DNA from: Sulfurimonas sp.
GTDB lineage: Bacteria > Campylobacterota > Campylobacteria > Campylobacterales > Sulfurimonadaceae
Length of the DNA: 42,136 nucleotides
Assembly (NCBI GenBank): GCA_026996295.1
Contig: JALWLL010000067.1
Span: 1 to 42,136 of the forward strand
Reading direction: 5' to 3'
The notes below the pieces were generated by a model, which had not been told where the DNA came from, ran no database searches, and saw only the letters and a list, made by a program, of their open reading frames with translations. The position numbers were made by a program, and so were the translations under genes. Of the stretch, positions 1 to 7,953 are shown piece after piece (the stretch's first letter is position 1; each line of letters starts with the position of its first letter).

Positions 1-1
1 T

Positions 2-31
2 AGGGATTTGATTGCATTTGAGAAGATTTAA
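2..31 (+). CDS. Possible 3' end of a gene truncated by the window edge
   Basis: The first nine complete codons read RDLIAFEKI and then reach a TAA stop. The residues look protein-like and the position, just outside the tRNA fragment at 58-104, is where an integrase or cargo gene of an integrated element would end. Nine codons are too few to assign a family, and a chance open stretch cannot be excluded. Confidence 0.2.
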   Translation, partial: RDLIAFEKI

Positions 32-57
32 GGAAGTATGATATGTTGCTTTTAATC

Positions 58-104
58 GACTGTTAATCACTTGGTCACTGGTTCGAATCCAGTATCCGGA
101 GCCA
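58..104 (+). other. 3' half of tRNA-Asn (GTT), probable attachment-site remnant
   Basis: The stretch carries the anticodon loop ctGTTaa (60-66), a perfect five-pair T arm (77-93, actgg/ccagt around ttcgaat), the acceptor 3' strand atccgga (94-100), discriminator G101 and encoded CCA (102-104). The matching 5' acceptor strand (tccggat) and a D arm are absent from bases 1-57, and only part of the anticodon stem pairs. It is therefore not a working tRNA. Tyrosine integrases commonly recombine inside tRNA genes and leave exactly such an anticodon-loop-to-CCA duplicate at the far end of the element. I infer an att site with a genomic island to the left of the window. Confidence 0.7.
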
Positions 105-292
105 TTTCAAACTTAAACACCGCCCATTCAACCAATAAATGCAATTTCCACCTTACTAACTACGCAGCCATTACTTTTGAAACTCTAGCATAAAAAACTT
201 GCGCAGGAGGGTGTAAAGCCAAAAGATTTTCTCGCTCTATTGTTGAGTCTGTCTTGAATAAATCGAATCTAGTTTGTTTTGAAAGTGCTATC
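105..292. other. Intergenic spacer without a recognisable gene
   Basis: This is AT-rich sequence between the tRNA fragment and the rubrerythrin hairpin. A roughly 50-codon frame is open on the plus strand towards 350, but it has no credible start and no recognisable motif. I see no promoter or RNA gene. Confidence 0.5.
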
Positions 293-333
293 GTTTATAA
301 AGTGCTCTCTAAGCACTTTATAAACTTATTTTT
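293..333. terminator. Perfect 14-bp hairpin, probable bidirectional terminator after rbr
   Basis: Arms gtttataaagtgct (293-306) and agcactttataaac (312-325) are perfectly complementary around a 5-nt loop. The structure directly follows the rubrerythrin stop on the minus strand. On the plus strand it is followed by ttatttttt, which gives a T tract for transcripts arriving from the left. It probably insulates the element edge from the rbr gene. Confidence 0.6.
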
Positions 334-985
334 TAGAGTTAAGTCTTGACTGATACTCTTGTGGGTGTTTACAAACTGGGCATTTTTTCAATGCTTTTTT
401 ACCATAGTGGATGTGTCCACACACTTCACAGATCCAAGCTTCCTCTTCATTCTCACTTACAAACTCTTCACCGGCGTTGAGTCTATCAAGTAACATTTGG
501 AACATTTTTTCATGTTCTACCTCTATTTTACCTATACCGTTAAAGAGTGTTGCCGCTTCTTTGTGTCCTTCATCTTTAGCTATTTGAGCAAAATCTGGGT
601 ACATAGTTGTATTTTCATAACTTTCACCGTCTATTGCCATTTGAAGATTTTCAGCTGTATTACCAAAGTTGTTTTCACTCTCTGTCAACATTCTATTGTG
701 AAGTGATAACTCTAGTTTAGCATGAGTTTTTTCATTGTTCGCTGCTCTTTGGAAATGTTCGGCTATATCTCTATAACCCTCTTTTTGAGCTACTTTTGCA
801 AAATACTCATACTTATTTCTTGCTTGTGATTCACCCGCAAAAGCTTTGAGTAAATTCACCATAGTTAAATTTGTAGTAATACACTCCATATCTTCGCCGC
901 AACAACTAAGTGTTCCGCCTCCAACATTTTGAACTTCTACAACATTGCCACACTTATTACACTTATAACTTTCGTACTGTCTCAT
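326..985 (-). CDS. rrc: Desulforubrerythrin (peroxide reductase)
   Basis: The 219-aa protein has three parts. An N-terminal desulforedoxin-like Fe site (Cys9, Cys12, Cys28, Cys29) comes first, then a four-helix ferritin-like diiron domain (about residues 40-170) with EKTHAK and EVEHEK helices that supply carboxylate and His ligands, then a C-terminal rubredoxin domain with two CxxC knuckles (about 186-203). This order matches the desulforubrerythrin (Rrc) described in Campylobacter jejuni, which reduces hydrogen peroxide to water in the cytoplasm. The start has a clear AAGGAG ribosome site. It is divergent from a PerR-like gene, and its likely -10 box (minus TATAAT at 1029-1034) overlaps a palindrome, so peroxide-responsive control is likely. 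The family call is firm; the symbol is by analogy. Confidence 0.93.
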   Translation of the reverse strand: MRQYESYKCNKCGNVVEVQNVGGGTLSCCGEDMECITTNLTMVNLLKAFAGESQARNKYEYFAKVAQKEGYRDIAEHFQRAANNEKTHAKLELSLHNRMLTESENNFGNTAENLQMAIDGESYENTTMYPDFAQIAKDEGHKEAATLFNGIGKIEVEHEKMFQMLLDRLNAGEEFVSENEEEAWICEVCGHIHYGKKALKKCPVCKHPQEYQSRLNSKK

Positions 986-1029
986 TATGTACTCCTTTAT
1001 TTTAAAGATAAATATTATCCTTTGATAAA

Positions 1030-1044
1030 TTATAGTACTATTAA
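1030..1044. promoter_or_regulatory. Candidate PerR/Fur-type operator between rbr and perR
   Basis: The sequence TTATAGTACTATTAA contains the perfect palindrome ATAGTACTAT and resembles the 15-bp PerR box (TTATAATnATTATAA) at 10 of 14 defined positions. It overlaps the minus-strand TATAAT that I take as the rbr -10 box, so a bound repressor would block rbr transcription. Assigning it to the adjacent regulator is inference. Confidence 0.45.
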
Positions 1045-1083
1045 ACTTAATATATAATTTTTATCACTTAAAGTTTTTTAGTG

Positions 1084-1089
1084 TATAAT
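1084..1089 (+). promoter_or_regulatory. -10 box of perR, possibly leaderless
   Basis: A TATAAT hexamer ends six bases before the ATG at 1096. Transcription would then start at or next to the initiation codon, leaving no room for a ribosome binding site. Confidence 0.45.
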
Positions 1090-1095
1090 TACATC

Positions 1096-1497
1096 ATGAT
1101 TAATTATACTGATGAATTACGTAAACACAACTTAAAGGCAACACCGCAAAGATTGGCGATTAGTGATGCCTTATATATCAATGGACACATGAGCATAGAG
1201 GTGCTATATGAGTTGATGCTAAAAAAATTCAACTCAATATCTTTAGCGACTATTTATAAAAATATAAACCTGATGATGGAAAACTCTTTTATTCAAGAAG
1301 TGAAAATCCCAAATGCCAAATCAGTTTATGAGCTTACAAAAACAGCACACTCACACTTAGTCTGTGACAGTTGTGGTGAAGTTGAAGATATCACTATCGA
1401 TTTAGATGCTATCATAGATGAAGCAAAACAGATAAGCAGTTTTAAAATAGACAAAGCCAGCTTGGTTTTATCCGGAGTTTGTAAAAACTGTCAGTGA
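1096..1497 (+). CDS. perR: Fur-family regulator, PerR-like
   Basis: This 133-aa protein has the Fur-family layout. A winged-helix N-terminal domain contains the TPQRLAI signature and SLATIYKNI recognition region, and a C-terminal dimerisation domain contains a structural zinc site (CDSCG and a final CKNC pair) and a His-rich segment (AHSHLVC). I chose ATG 1096, because an upstream GTG at 1081 overlaps the -10 box and adds residues not typical of the family. Divergence from desulforubrerythrin favours a peroxide sensor (PerR) over an iron-uptake Fur, but sequence alone cannot settle the metal. The stop overlaps the start of the next gene by one base, so the two are probably cotranscribed. Confidence 0.8.
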   Translation: MINYTDELRKHNLKATPQRLAISDALYINGHMSIEVLYELMLKKFNSISLATIYKNINLMMENSFIQEVKIPNAKSVYELTKTAHSHLVCDSCGEVEDITIDLDAIIDEAKQISSFKIDKASLVLSGVCKNCQ

Positions 1498-2351
1498 TGA
1501 GCAAAGCTTTTTTTCTTTTTTTTGTGTTTGGCAGTATTGTTAGTAACCTTTTAGCAGCAAACTTTGTAGTGGTTCCTTATGTTGCTCTTATGGACTATAA
1601 AGATACCTATAAGAGTGATGCACTTCTTGGCGGAGTGTATGCAAAGTATTCAACACCGACAAAAGACTATGAATTTGCTTATGAGAACACCACAATTAAC
1701 TCTAAAAGCACAACATTACAAGATATTAAAAAATCTGATTACAGTTTTTTATACTCTCACACCTTAAACAACAACTACAAAGTAAGAGGTGGAATTCATC
1801 TTGTTATCTCCAATAACACTACAGGGGATGATGTTCAGTCTTACTTTGGCGGTATTGAATACTTCCAAAAGCAACACTTCTCTTTGGGTTTTGATGCCTA
1901 TTACTCATTGTATGCACAGAGTGAGTTGGGAAAAGAAGTTCTCCAGCTTAAGCCCTATTATGGTTTCAAGTTTGGTGAGTACGGCTCAACAATGGGTGCA
2001 TTTTCTGCAAAACTCAGCTATTATCACATCTATTTTATGCAAAAGAGCAAAGCAACACTTAACCGTTCCTACCTCTCTTATGAGGTTGAGATCAATCACC
2101 ATAAAGGTGATTTTTACACAAAGCTGAAAGCTTGGACAGGCAAACAGGTCTATGCCATAAGGGATAATGGGTTCACCCTGTATAATTTATATGAAAAACA
2201 TAAAGGGGGTTGGAGTCTCTCAAGCAAATATGCACTCAATGACCGCCTTGGCCTCAGAGCTTCTTATATCAATGAAGTCTATAGCAATATCGGTACTTCA
2301 AGCCTTTCTTATACAAATACCTACCTCTTATCCGGCGAATATAGCTTCTAA
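1497..2351 (+). CDS. Probable outer-membrane beta-barrel protein
   Basis: The product is 284 aa. It begins with a typical signal peptide (hydrophobic about 4-16, ending near LLAA) and is otherwise made of alternating aromatic and polar strands such as YFGGIEYF and LKPYYGFKFGEYGS. It ends in phenylalanine (LLSGEYSF), the usual C-terminal sorting signal for outer-membrane barrels. ATG 1497 shares one base with the perR stop codon, so translation is probably coupled. I cannot name the family. A role in the outer membrane, perhaps adjusted under peroxide stress with perR, is inference from position. Confidence 0.65.
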   Translation: MSKAFFLFFVFGSIVSNLLAANFVVVPYVALMDYKDTYKSDALLGGVYAKYSTPTKDYEFAYENTTINSKSTTLQDIKKSDYSFLYSHTLNNNYKVRGGIHLVISNNTTGDDVQSYFGGIEYFQKQHFSLGFDAYYSLYAQSELGKEVLQLKPYYGFKFGEYGSTMGAFSAKLSYYHIYFMQKSKATLNRSYLSYEVEINHHKGDFYTKLKAWTGKQVYAIRDNGFTLYNLYEKHKGGWSLSSKYALNDRLGLRASYINEVYSNIGTSSLSYTNTYLLSGEYSF

Positions 2352-2396
2352 CTTTTTTATTTACAAAATTTTAATAACTCCTCAGCACTCTTTTTG

Positions 2397-2402
2397 TATA
2401 AT
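2397..2402 (+). promoter_or_regulatory. -10 box upstream of prs
   Basis: TATAAT preceded by a T-rich run and a G (tttttgTATAAT) lies 30 bases before the prs ATG. This fits a housekeeping promoter of the T-tract plus -10 kind common in Campylobacterota. Confidence 0.5.
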
Positions 2403-2432
2403 CGCATACTTATTTTTCCGAAAAGGGATCTC

Positions 2433-3359
2433 ATGCGTGGTTATAAAATTTTTGCTGGAAGTGCCAGTGTTGATTTTGCAAATGAAATTTGTAAAATTTT
2501 AGATGTTCCGTTAGCAAAAGCTGATGTGAAAAAGTTTAGTGATGGGGAGATCTCGGTACAAATAGCTGAGTCTGTTCGTGGCCGAGATGTATTTATTGTC
2601 CAATCAACCGGTGCACCATCAAACGATAACTTGATGGAACTTCTCATTATGACAGATGCTTTACGTCGTTCATCTGCTAGCAGTATCACTGCTGTTGTTC
2701 CCTACTACGGCTATGCAAGACAAGACCGTAAAGCTGCTCCTCGTGTACCAATCACCGCAAAGCTTGTAGCTGATATGTATGAAACTGCCGGCATTGACAG
2801 GGTTGTAACGATCGATCTTCATGCAGGTCAAATTCAAGGATTTTTCAATATTCCTGTTGACAATCTCTATGGCTCTATCACTTTTGAGCAATATATTAAA
2901 AGCAAAAACCTTAAAAAGCCTCTAATAGCTTCTCCTGATATTGGTGGTGTTGCTCGTGCCCGTTACTTTGCAAAACGTATGGGTCTTGAGATGGTTATTG
3001 TTGACAAACGTCGTGAAAAAGCCAATGAATCAGAAGTGATGAATATTATTGGTGATGTTAACGGGTATGATGTTATTATGATTGACGATATGGTTGATAC
3101 TGCCGGAACGATGGTCAAGGCAGCAACTGCACTTAAAAACAAGGGAGCAAACAGTGTCATGGCATGTGCGACACACGGTGTTTTAAGTGGTAAAGCGTAT
3201 GAAAACCTTGAAAACGGTGAGCTTGATGAGCTTATCATCACAAACACACTCGAGAGTAAACCAAGCAAAAAGATCAAGGTGCTTACCGTAGCACCACTTT
3301 TTGCAGAAGTTATCAGAAGGGTTTACCATAACGAAAGTGTAAATTCACTTTTTGCATAA
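2433..3359 (+). CDS. prs: Ribose-phosphate pyrophosphokinase (PRPP synthetase)
   Basis: This 308-aa enzyme makes 5-phosphoribosyl diphosphate from ribose 5-phosphate and ATP, feeding purine, pyrimidine, histidine and NAD synthesis in the cytoplasm. Visible signatures are the N-terminal KIFAGSAS and KFSDGE segments, the flexible-loop region [10 protein letters not shown], the metal-binding [11 protein letters not shown] stretch and the PRPP-binding loop [13 protein letters not shown]. Length is normal for bacterial class I enzymes. The start at 2433 follows a good AAGGGA site and matches the family N-terminus. lepA begins 14 bases after the stop and is probably cotranscribed. Confidence 0.97.
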   Translation: MRGYKIFAGSASVDFANEICKILDVPLAKADVKKFSDGEISVQIAESVRGRDVFIVQSTGAPSNDNLMELLIMTDALRRSSASSITAVVPYYGYARQDRKAAPRVPITAKLVADMYETAGIDRVVTIDLHAGQIQGFFNIPVDNLYGSITFEQYIKSKNLKKPLIASPDIGGVARARYFAKRMGLEMVIVDKRREKANESEVMNIIGDVNGYDVIMIDDMVDTAGTMVKAATALKNKGANSVMACATHGVLSGKAYENLENGELDELIITNTLESKPSKKIKVLTVAPLFAEVIRRVYHNESVNSLFA

Positions 3360-3373
3360 AAAAAAGGATATCA

Positions 3374-5164
3374 TTGAAAAACATTAGAAATTTTTCTATT
3401 ATTGCACATATAGATCATGGTAAGAGCACCCTCGCCGATCGCATCATTCAAGAGTGTGGTTCGGTGAGCGACAGAGAGATGAGCTCACAGATGATGGATA
3501 CAATGGACATAGAACAAGAGCGTGGTATCACTATCAAGGCTCAATCCGTCAGACTTGATTATGTCAAAGATGGAGAACATTATATTCTTAACCTTATTGA
3601 CACACCGGGTCATGTTGACTTCTCATATGAGGTAAGTAAATCTTTAGCCTCCTCTGATGGTGCTCTTCTTATAGTTGACGCTGCACAGGGTGTTGAAGCT
3701 CAAACCATTGCAAATGTTTACCTTGCACTCGATAATGACCTTGAACTTATTCCCGTTATTAACAAGATCGATCTTCCTGCAGCTGATCCCGATAAAGTAG
3801 CAGAAGAGATAGAAACGAGTATAGGGATAGATGCGACCGACGCTGTTTTGGTAAGTGCAAAAACAGGTGCAGGTATCCGTGAGCTTGTTGATGCGATCGT
3901 TGATCGGGTTCCAGCTCCACAAGGGGATCCTGAAGCTACAACAAAAGCTATCATCTATGACAGCTGGTTCGATCAGTATCTTGGAGCACTCGCTTTGGTT
4001 CGTGTATTTGACGGTGAGATCAAGAAAAATCAAACAGTCAAACTTATGAGCAACTCAGAAGAACATCAAGTGCTAGATCTGATGTACCCTCACCCTCTGA
4101 AAAAACTCAAAACCGATTCCATAAAAGCAGGTGAGATCGGTATAGTCGTTCTTGGACTTAAAGAGGTAAGTGTTGTCAATGTCGGTGACACCATCACGGA
4201 TGCTAAAAACCCAACTTCTGAACCTGTTGGTGATTATGAACCTGCAAAACCTTTCGTATTTGCAGGTCTGTATCCCATAGATACCGACAAGTTTGAAGAT
4301 CTGCGTGATGCACTTGATAAGCTCAAGCTCAATGATTCTTCCCTCTCTTATGAACCGGAAACCTCCATAGCCCTCGGTTTTGGCTTCCGTGTTGGTTTTC
4401 TTGGCATGTTACATATGGAAGTGATCAAAGAGAGACTTGAGCGTGAATTTGCTCTTGATCTTATCGCTACGGCTCCATCAGTTATCTATCATGTGTATTT
4501 GACGGATGGAACACTTGTAAAAGTGCAGAACCCCTCTGAACTTCCGGAAGTTCAAAAGATTGACCGTATCGAAGAGCCTTATGTGAAAGCGACGGTGATC
4601 ACACCAAGTGAATACCTTGGAAATATCATGACCCTTCTTATTAACAAGCGTGGTGTTCAAGATAAGATGACTTACCTTAACGAAGAGAGAGTCATGCTTG
4701 AGTACTCACTTCCGATGAATGAGATCGTGGTAGATTTTTACGATACACTCAAGTCTATCTCAAAAGGGTATGCTTCCTTTGACTATGAACCAAGTGAGTT
4801 TAAAGCGGGTGATCTTGTGAAACTTGATGTAAAAGTGGCGGGGGAAGTTGTTGATGCGCTGAGTATTATTGTTCCTCGCACCTCTGCTGTGCAACGCGGT
4901 CGTGTACTTGTTAAAAATATGAAAGAGCTTATTCCTCGTCAACTTTTTGAGGTAGCTGTTCAGGCATCTCTTGGTAATCAAGTCATTGCTCGTGAAACCG
5001 TTAAGAGTATGGGCAAAAATGTTACTGCAAAATGTTACGGCGGTGATATTACCCGTAAGCGTAAACTTTTGGAAAAACAAAAAGCCGGTAAAAAACGTAT
5101 GAAGTCGATAGGAAAAGTGCAACTTCCACAAGAAGCCTTTATGTCGGTTTTGAAAATGGACTAA
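3374..5164 (+). CDS. lepA: Elongation factor 4 (LepA), ribosome-bound GTPase
   Basis: The 596-aa protein shows the EF4 order: GTPase domain with P loop AHIDHGKST near the N-terminus, DTPGH and NKIDLP motifs, EF-G-like domains II, III and V, and the EF4-specific C-terminal domain with the KAGKKRMK basic stretch. EF4 back-translocates or remodels stalled ribosomes, notably under ionic stress. Translation begins at TTG (3374), preceded by AAAAAGGA. The TTG is supported because the next codons give the canonical [16 protein letters not shown] start. Length matches the family. comF starts two bases after the stop. Confidence 0.97.
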   Translation: MKNIRNFSIIAHIDHGKSTLADRIIQECGSVSDREMSSQMMDTMDIEQERGITIKAQSVRLDYVKDGEHYILNLIDTPGHVDFSYEVSKSLASSDGALLIVDAAQGVEAQTIANVYLALDNDLELIPVINKIDLPAADPDKVAEEIETSIGIDATDAVLVSAKTGAGIRELVDAIVDRVPAPQGDPEATTKAIIYDSWFDQYLGALALVRVFDGEIKKNQTVKLMSNSEEHQVLDLMYPHPLKKLKTDSIKAGEIGIVVLGLKEVSVVNVGDTITDAKNPTSEPVGDYEPAKPFVFAGLYPIDTDKFEDLRDALDKLKLNDSSLSYEPETSIALGFGFRVGFLGMLHMEVIKERLEREFALDLIATAPSVIYHVYLTDGTLVKVQNPSELPEVQKIDRIEEPYVKATVITPSEYLGNIMTLLINKRGVQDKMTYLNEERVMLEYSLPMNEIVVDFYDTLKSISKGYASFDYEPSEFKAGDLVKLDVKVAGEVVDALSIIVPRTSAVQRGRVLVKNMKELIPRQLFEVAVQASLGNQVIARETVKSMGKNVTAKCYGGDITRKRKLLEKQKAGKKRMKSIGKVQLPQEAFMSVLKMD

Positions 5165-5165
5165 T

Positions 5166-5741
5166 TTGAAGTGTCTTATGTGTGAAAACTTCTCTTTTTC
5201 ACACATTTGCAAATCGTGTCAAGAACTTTTTTTACAGCCGAGCATCTACAAACGTACACTTTTACATAATGTGGAAGTGATCTCTTTTTACAAATATAAA
5301 GATATAAAAAAACTCTTACATACAAAACATACTGATCTTGGTTATTACATATATACTATTCTTGCGAAAAACTCTTTTGAAATATTTGCCAAAAATTTCA
5401 ACTATCAAGAACACATTGCTGCCATACCCATCGATGATACTGCTGAGCATGGCTACTCACATACAGCAATACTCACCAAGCATCTGCAAACAAAAAGCAT
5501 AACTCCGCGATATAACACACTGCGAGCAAAAAACAAAGTGTCATATTCCGGCAGAAGCAAAGATTTTCGAGCAAAAAATCCAAGAGAATTTGCACTCAAA
5601 AACTTTCATGAAAGTGCACTTATCTTAGTTGATGATATCATCACAACGGGCTCAACACTCAACGAAGCCCTCAGAGTTATGCAAAAAAATGATAAAGAGG
5701 TTTTATGTTGTTTAACCTTGGCCGATGCTTCTTTAAAATAA
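5166..5741 (+). CDS. ComF family phosphoribosyltransferase-like protein
   Basis: This is a 191-aa protein with an N-terminal zinc-ribbon-like pair (KCLMC and HICKSC) followed by a type I phosphoribosyltransferase fold. The PRPP-binding loop LVDDIITTGSTLNEA lies near residue 155. ComF proteins are linked to DNA uptake and processing of incoming single strands; the phosphoribosyl substrate is unknown. I chose the TTG at 5166, since it keeps both cysteines of the first CxxC, while the first ATG (5178) loses one. It follows lepA by one base, so it is probably translationally coupled. Its last nine bases overlap the end of the opposing AsmA-like gene. Confidence 0.8.
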   Translation: MKCLMCENFSFSHICKSCQELFLQPSIYKRTLLHNVEVISFYKYKDIKKLLHTKHTDLGYYIYTILAKNSFEIFAKNFNYQEHIAAIPIDDTAEHGYSHTAILTKHLQTKSITPRYNTLRAKNKVSYSGRSKDFRAKNPREFALKNFHESALILVDDIITTGSTLNEALRVMQKNDKEVLCCLTLADASLK

Positions 5742-7730
5742 ACCTTTAAAAAGTTTTCCAAGCTCTTTTTCTATTGCTTTACCCGTTTTTGACTTTATAA
5801 GCTCTTTTGCATCTACCGATATTTTTGGAGAGGAAACAGCTCCCTTCAAACCTATAGTAAGAGGATAGGTATTGGCTACGATAGTTAGTTTTGAATCTAT
5901 CTTTTTTGTCAAGGTATTGAGCTTTGTATTTGTACTCTTGATGGCTGACTTGTTAGACTTTAGATCAAGTGAAGCGACAATTTTCTCTTTGTTGATCTTT
6001 GCATGAAGATCACCGCTGAACTTCTCTACATACAGATCAACTTTTGTATATTTTTTGACCAAATGAAGCATCTCATTTTTTTGGAAGCTTCCATCAAAAA
6101 GCTTGGCTTTGACATCACCCTTTGCATCTGCAAGATTATAAGTGAGTGTACCATCAAGTTTTGAGCGAAATATCTCCGGATAGATCAAGATATGCAAAAT
6201 ATCCAAAGTTTGTAAGGATTTCATATTTACCACAAAATCATCATTATGAAGCTTGGCATCTATTTTTCCCCCTGCTATATGGGAGAAGATAGTGAGATCC
6301 AAATCTTTTGCTTTTTTCACCTCACCCTCCACTTCTATGCCGCCTCGCAGCTTTCTTTGAGTGATAAAAAAGAGTTTGTTCAAACTTGCAACATTCACTT
6401 TATAATCACTTCTGAGTGAAGCATCACCAATATCAAACACAGCCTCCTTTATATCTAGCTTCGCAAGTGTCGAATCGAGGGTGAGTTTTGTTTTCACCTC
6501 AGAGCCATCTAGTGTACTTACGCTCTCTAGCTTATATTTGGTCTTGGGCATAAGACTCTCAAACTCATAAGCTTTACTCAGGTAAACATTATCTAAAACA
6601 CCTTCGCGGATAGTAGTCTTTACAACGCCGTCTAAACTTGCAGTGCTTAAATCATTGATATCTGCTTGCATAGAAAACAGACCATCACTATAGTGAGGCT
6701 GTTTTAACATATAAAGAACTTTTTGCAGATGAAGATCTTTTACCTTTGCGTGAAGCGATTTTGGTATAAACTCTTTGAGTGTGAGTGTAAAAGAGGTATC
6801 AGATGCTCCAACATCACTTACTCCACTCACTCTAAGTTTTTCTTTGGAGCCTTTCACATCGCCACTCATACTAAAACGACCTCGGATATCTGCACCGATC
6901 ATCGGTTTAAGAAGTGCCAGCTCTTTCATGTTGACCTTATAACTCATATCCATCTTCAGTGGCGTTGGAGTAAGCGTACCGGTTGAAGAAACTTTGGCGA
7001 GGTTTGATACAAGCTTGGAAGTGTATGCTACATCATCACCTTTGAGTTGTGCATCAAAATTGATGTTAAACAAAGTTTTTGGAAGTGTAATATTAAAATC
7101 CTGCTTCATAACATGCGTATCTATCTTGCCATTTTTACTCAAAAGTTTCACATCACCGTCTAAAGCATGTTGCTTGATACTCTTAAAGTTAATCTCCAGA
7201 TCTATATCCGCACTTGCATACTGTTTTTGTGAAGCCATATAAAGCAAAGAAGATAAAGAAGCACCTTCCACCTTTGCAATGATCGAGGTTGGAGTAAAAT
7301 CTTTCACTTCAACATGGTAGAGTGTTTCACTTTTTGCCAGATCACTTGTGCCGTCAACTTCTAAAAACTTCATATCCCCGACAACTTTCCCCTCTGTAAA
7401 AAAAGCACCTTGAAGATGTGCCGATGTAAGCGTTTGCAGAGTATGGAGCTCATCAAGTTTTACTCTGTATGCTATGTTAAAGGATTGAGAGAATAAAGAG
7501 TAGTTTCCTTTTACTATGATGATGTTATTTGCATTAAGATCCAAAATAATCTCAAAGTCACTCATACTTAGGTTAAAAACTTCAAGTTTTGATGCAAGCA
7601 GAGTTTGTCTTTGGATCTCAGACTCTATCACAGGTTTTAAAAGTTTGTTTCCAAAAGAGGTAAATAAGAGAGTGTATATCCCTACAACAATCACTGCTAA
7701 AACACCTACAAACCAAGCTAAAAATTTCAT
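5733..7730 (-). CDS. AsmA/TamB-like periplasmic protein with N-terminal membrane anchor
   Basis: The 665-aa protein has one hydrophobic N-terminal segment (about residues 3-22, FLAWFVGVLAVIVVGIYTLL). Then come long runs of alternating beta strands with repeated motifs such as SYKVNMKEL and LDGVVKT, and an end in LGKLFKGLF. This is typical of the AsmA-like superfamily, bridge-like proteins thought to move or restrain phospholipid between the membranes. I chose ATG 7730, which has TTGGAG at proper spacing; a TTG 39 bases upstream is less likely. The family assignment is from architecture only. A role in outer-membrane lipid homeostasis is inferred. Confidence 0.6.
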   Translation of the reverse strand: MKFLAWFVGVLAVIVVGIYTLLFTSFGNKLLKPVIESEIQRQTLLASKLEVFNLSMSDFEIILDLNANNIIIVKGNYSLFSQSFNIAYRVKLDELHTLQTLTSAHLQGAFFTEGKVVGDMKFLEVDGTSDLAKSETLYHVEVKDFTPTSIIAKVEGASLSSLLYMASQKQYASADIDLEINFKSIKQHALDGDVKLLSKNGKIDTHVMKQDFNITLPKTLFNINFDAQLKGDDVAYTSKLVSNLAKVSSTGTLTPTPLKMDMSYKVNMKELALLKPMIGADIRGRFSMSGDVKGSKEKLRVSGVSDVGASDTSFTLTLKEFIPKSLHAKVKDLHLQKVLYMLKQPHYSDGLFSMQADINDLSTASLDGVVKTTIREGVLDNVYLSKAYEFESLMPKTKYKLESVSTLDGSEVKTKLTLDSTLAKLDIKEAVFDIGDASLRSDYKVNVASLNKLFFITQRKLRGGIEVEGEVKKAKDLDLTIFSHIAGGKIDAKLHNDDFVVNMKSLQTLDILHILIYPEIFRSKLDGTLTYNLADAKGDVKAKLFDGSFQKNEMLHLVKKYTKVDLYVEKFSGDLHAKINKEKIVASLDLKSNKSAIKSTNTKLNTLTKKIDSKLTIVANTYPLTIGLKGAVSSPKISVDAKELIKSKTGKAIEKELGKLFKGLF

Positions 7731-7836
7731 CAATGCTCCAATTTTTTTGTATTTATAATGGTACTGCAATTTTCATTAAATTGTTTTTTAATAGAGAAAG
7801 CGCCTTGAAAGCTCAATATTTTGGGAAACAAACATA

Positions 7837-7857
7837 CTTGATATAGTTTGACTCAAC
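7837..7857. promoter_or_regulatory. HAIR-like inverted repeat 1 upstream of grpE
   Basis: The half-sites CTTGATA and ACTCAAC are separated by seven bases, matching the HspR-associated inverted repeat (CTTGAGT-N7-ACTCAAG) at 11 of 14 positions. HspR is the MerR-type heat-shock repressor of Helicobacter and Campylobacter. A second copy lies 49 bases downstream. Confidence 0.55.
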
Positions 7858-7885
7858 TTATCTAACCTAAAATATGCAATAGACA

Positions 7886-7906
7886 CTTGACATTGTTACA
7901 CTCAAT
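7886..7906. promoter_or_regulatory. HAIR-like inverted repeat 2 within the grpE promoter
   Basis: The half-sites CTTGACA and ACTCAAT with a seven-base spacer again match the HspR box at 11 of 14 positions. The left half overlaps the -35 hexamer and the right half fills the promoter spacer, so bound HspR would occlude RNA polymerase. The two copies share CTTGA, internal A-T-GTT bases and ACTCAA. Confidence 0.6.
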
Positions 7907-7915
7907 ATGTATAAT
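7887..7915 (+). promoter_or_regulatory. Consensus sigma-70 promoter of grpE-dnaK
   Basis: TTGACA (7887-7892) and TATAAT (7910-7915) are both perfect and separated by 17 bases. The predicted start lies about 30 bases before the grpE ATG, which has an AAAAGGAG ribosome site. A full -35 box is rare in Campylobacterota and suggests a strong promoter held down by a repressor. Confidence 0.8.
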
Positions 7916-7953
7916 AGTGTTATCTTTTTGAAAAAAGGAGTTTACAAACTATT

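Noticed and set aside
29-104. Complete tRNA-Asn gene
   Set aside because: A 76-base tRNA would need tccggat near 29-35 and a D arm; neither is present, and the anticodon stem has two mismatches.
150-350. Plus-strand frame of about 50 codons across the rbr hairpin
   Set aside because: No plausible start or ribosome site, and the second half is formed by the inverted repeat and antisense of rbr.
1081-1095. Upstream GTG start for perR
   Set aside because: It lies within the -10 box and adds five residues not typical of Fur proteins.
7770-7953. CIRCE element for HrcA control of grpE-dnaK
   Set aside because: The TTAGCACTC/GAGTGCTAA halves are absent; only HAIR-like half-sites with seven-base spacers occur.
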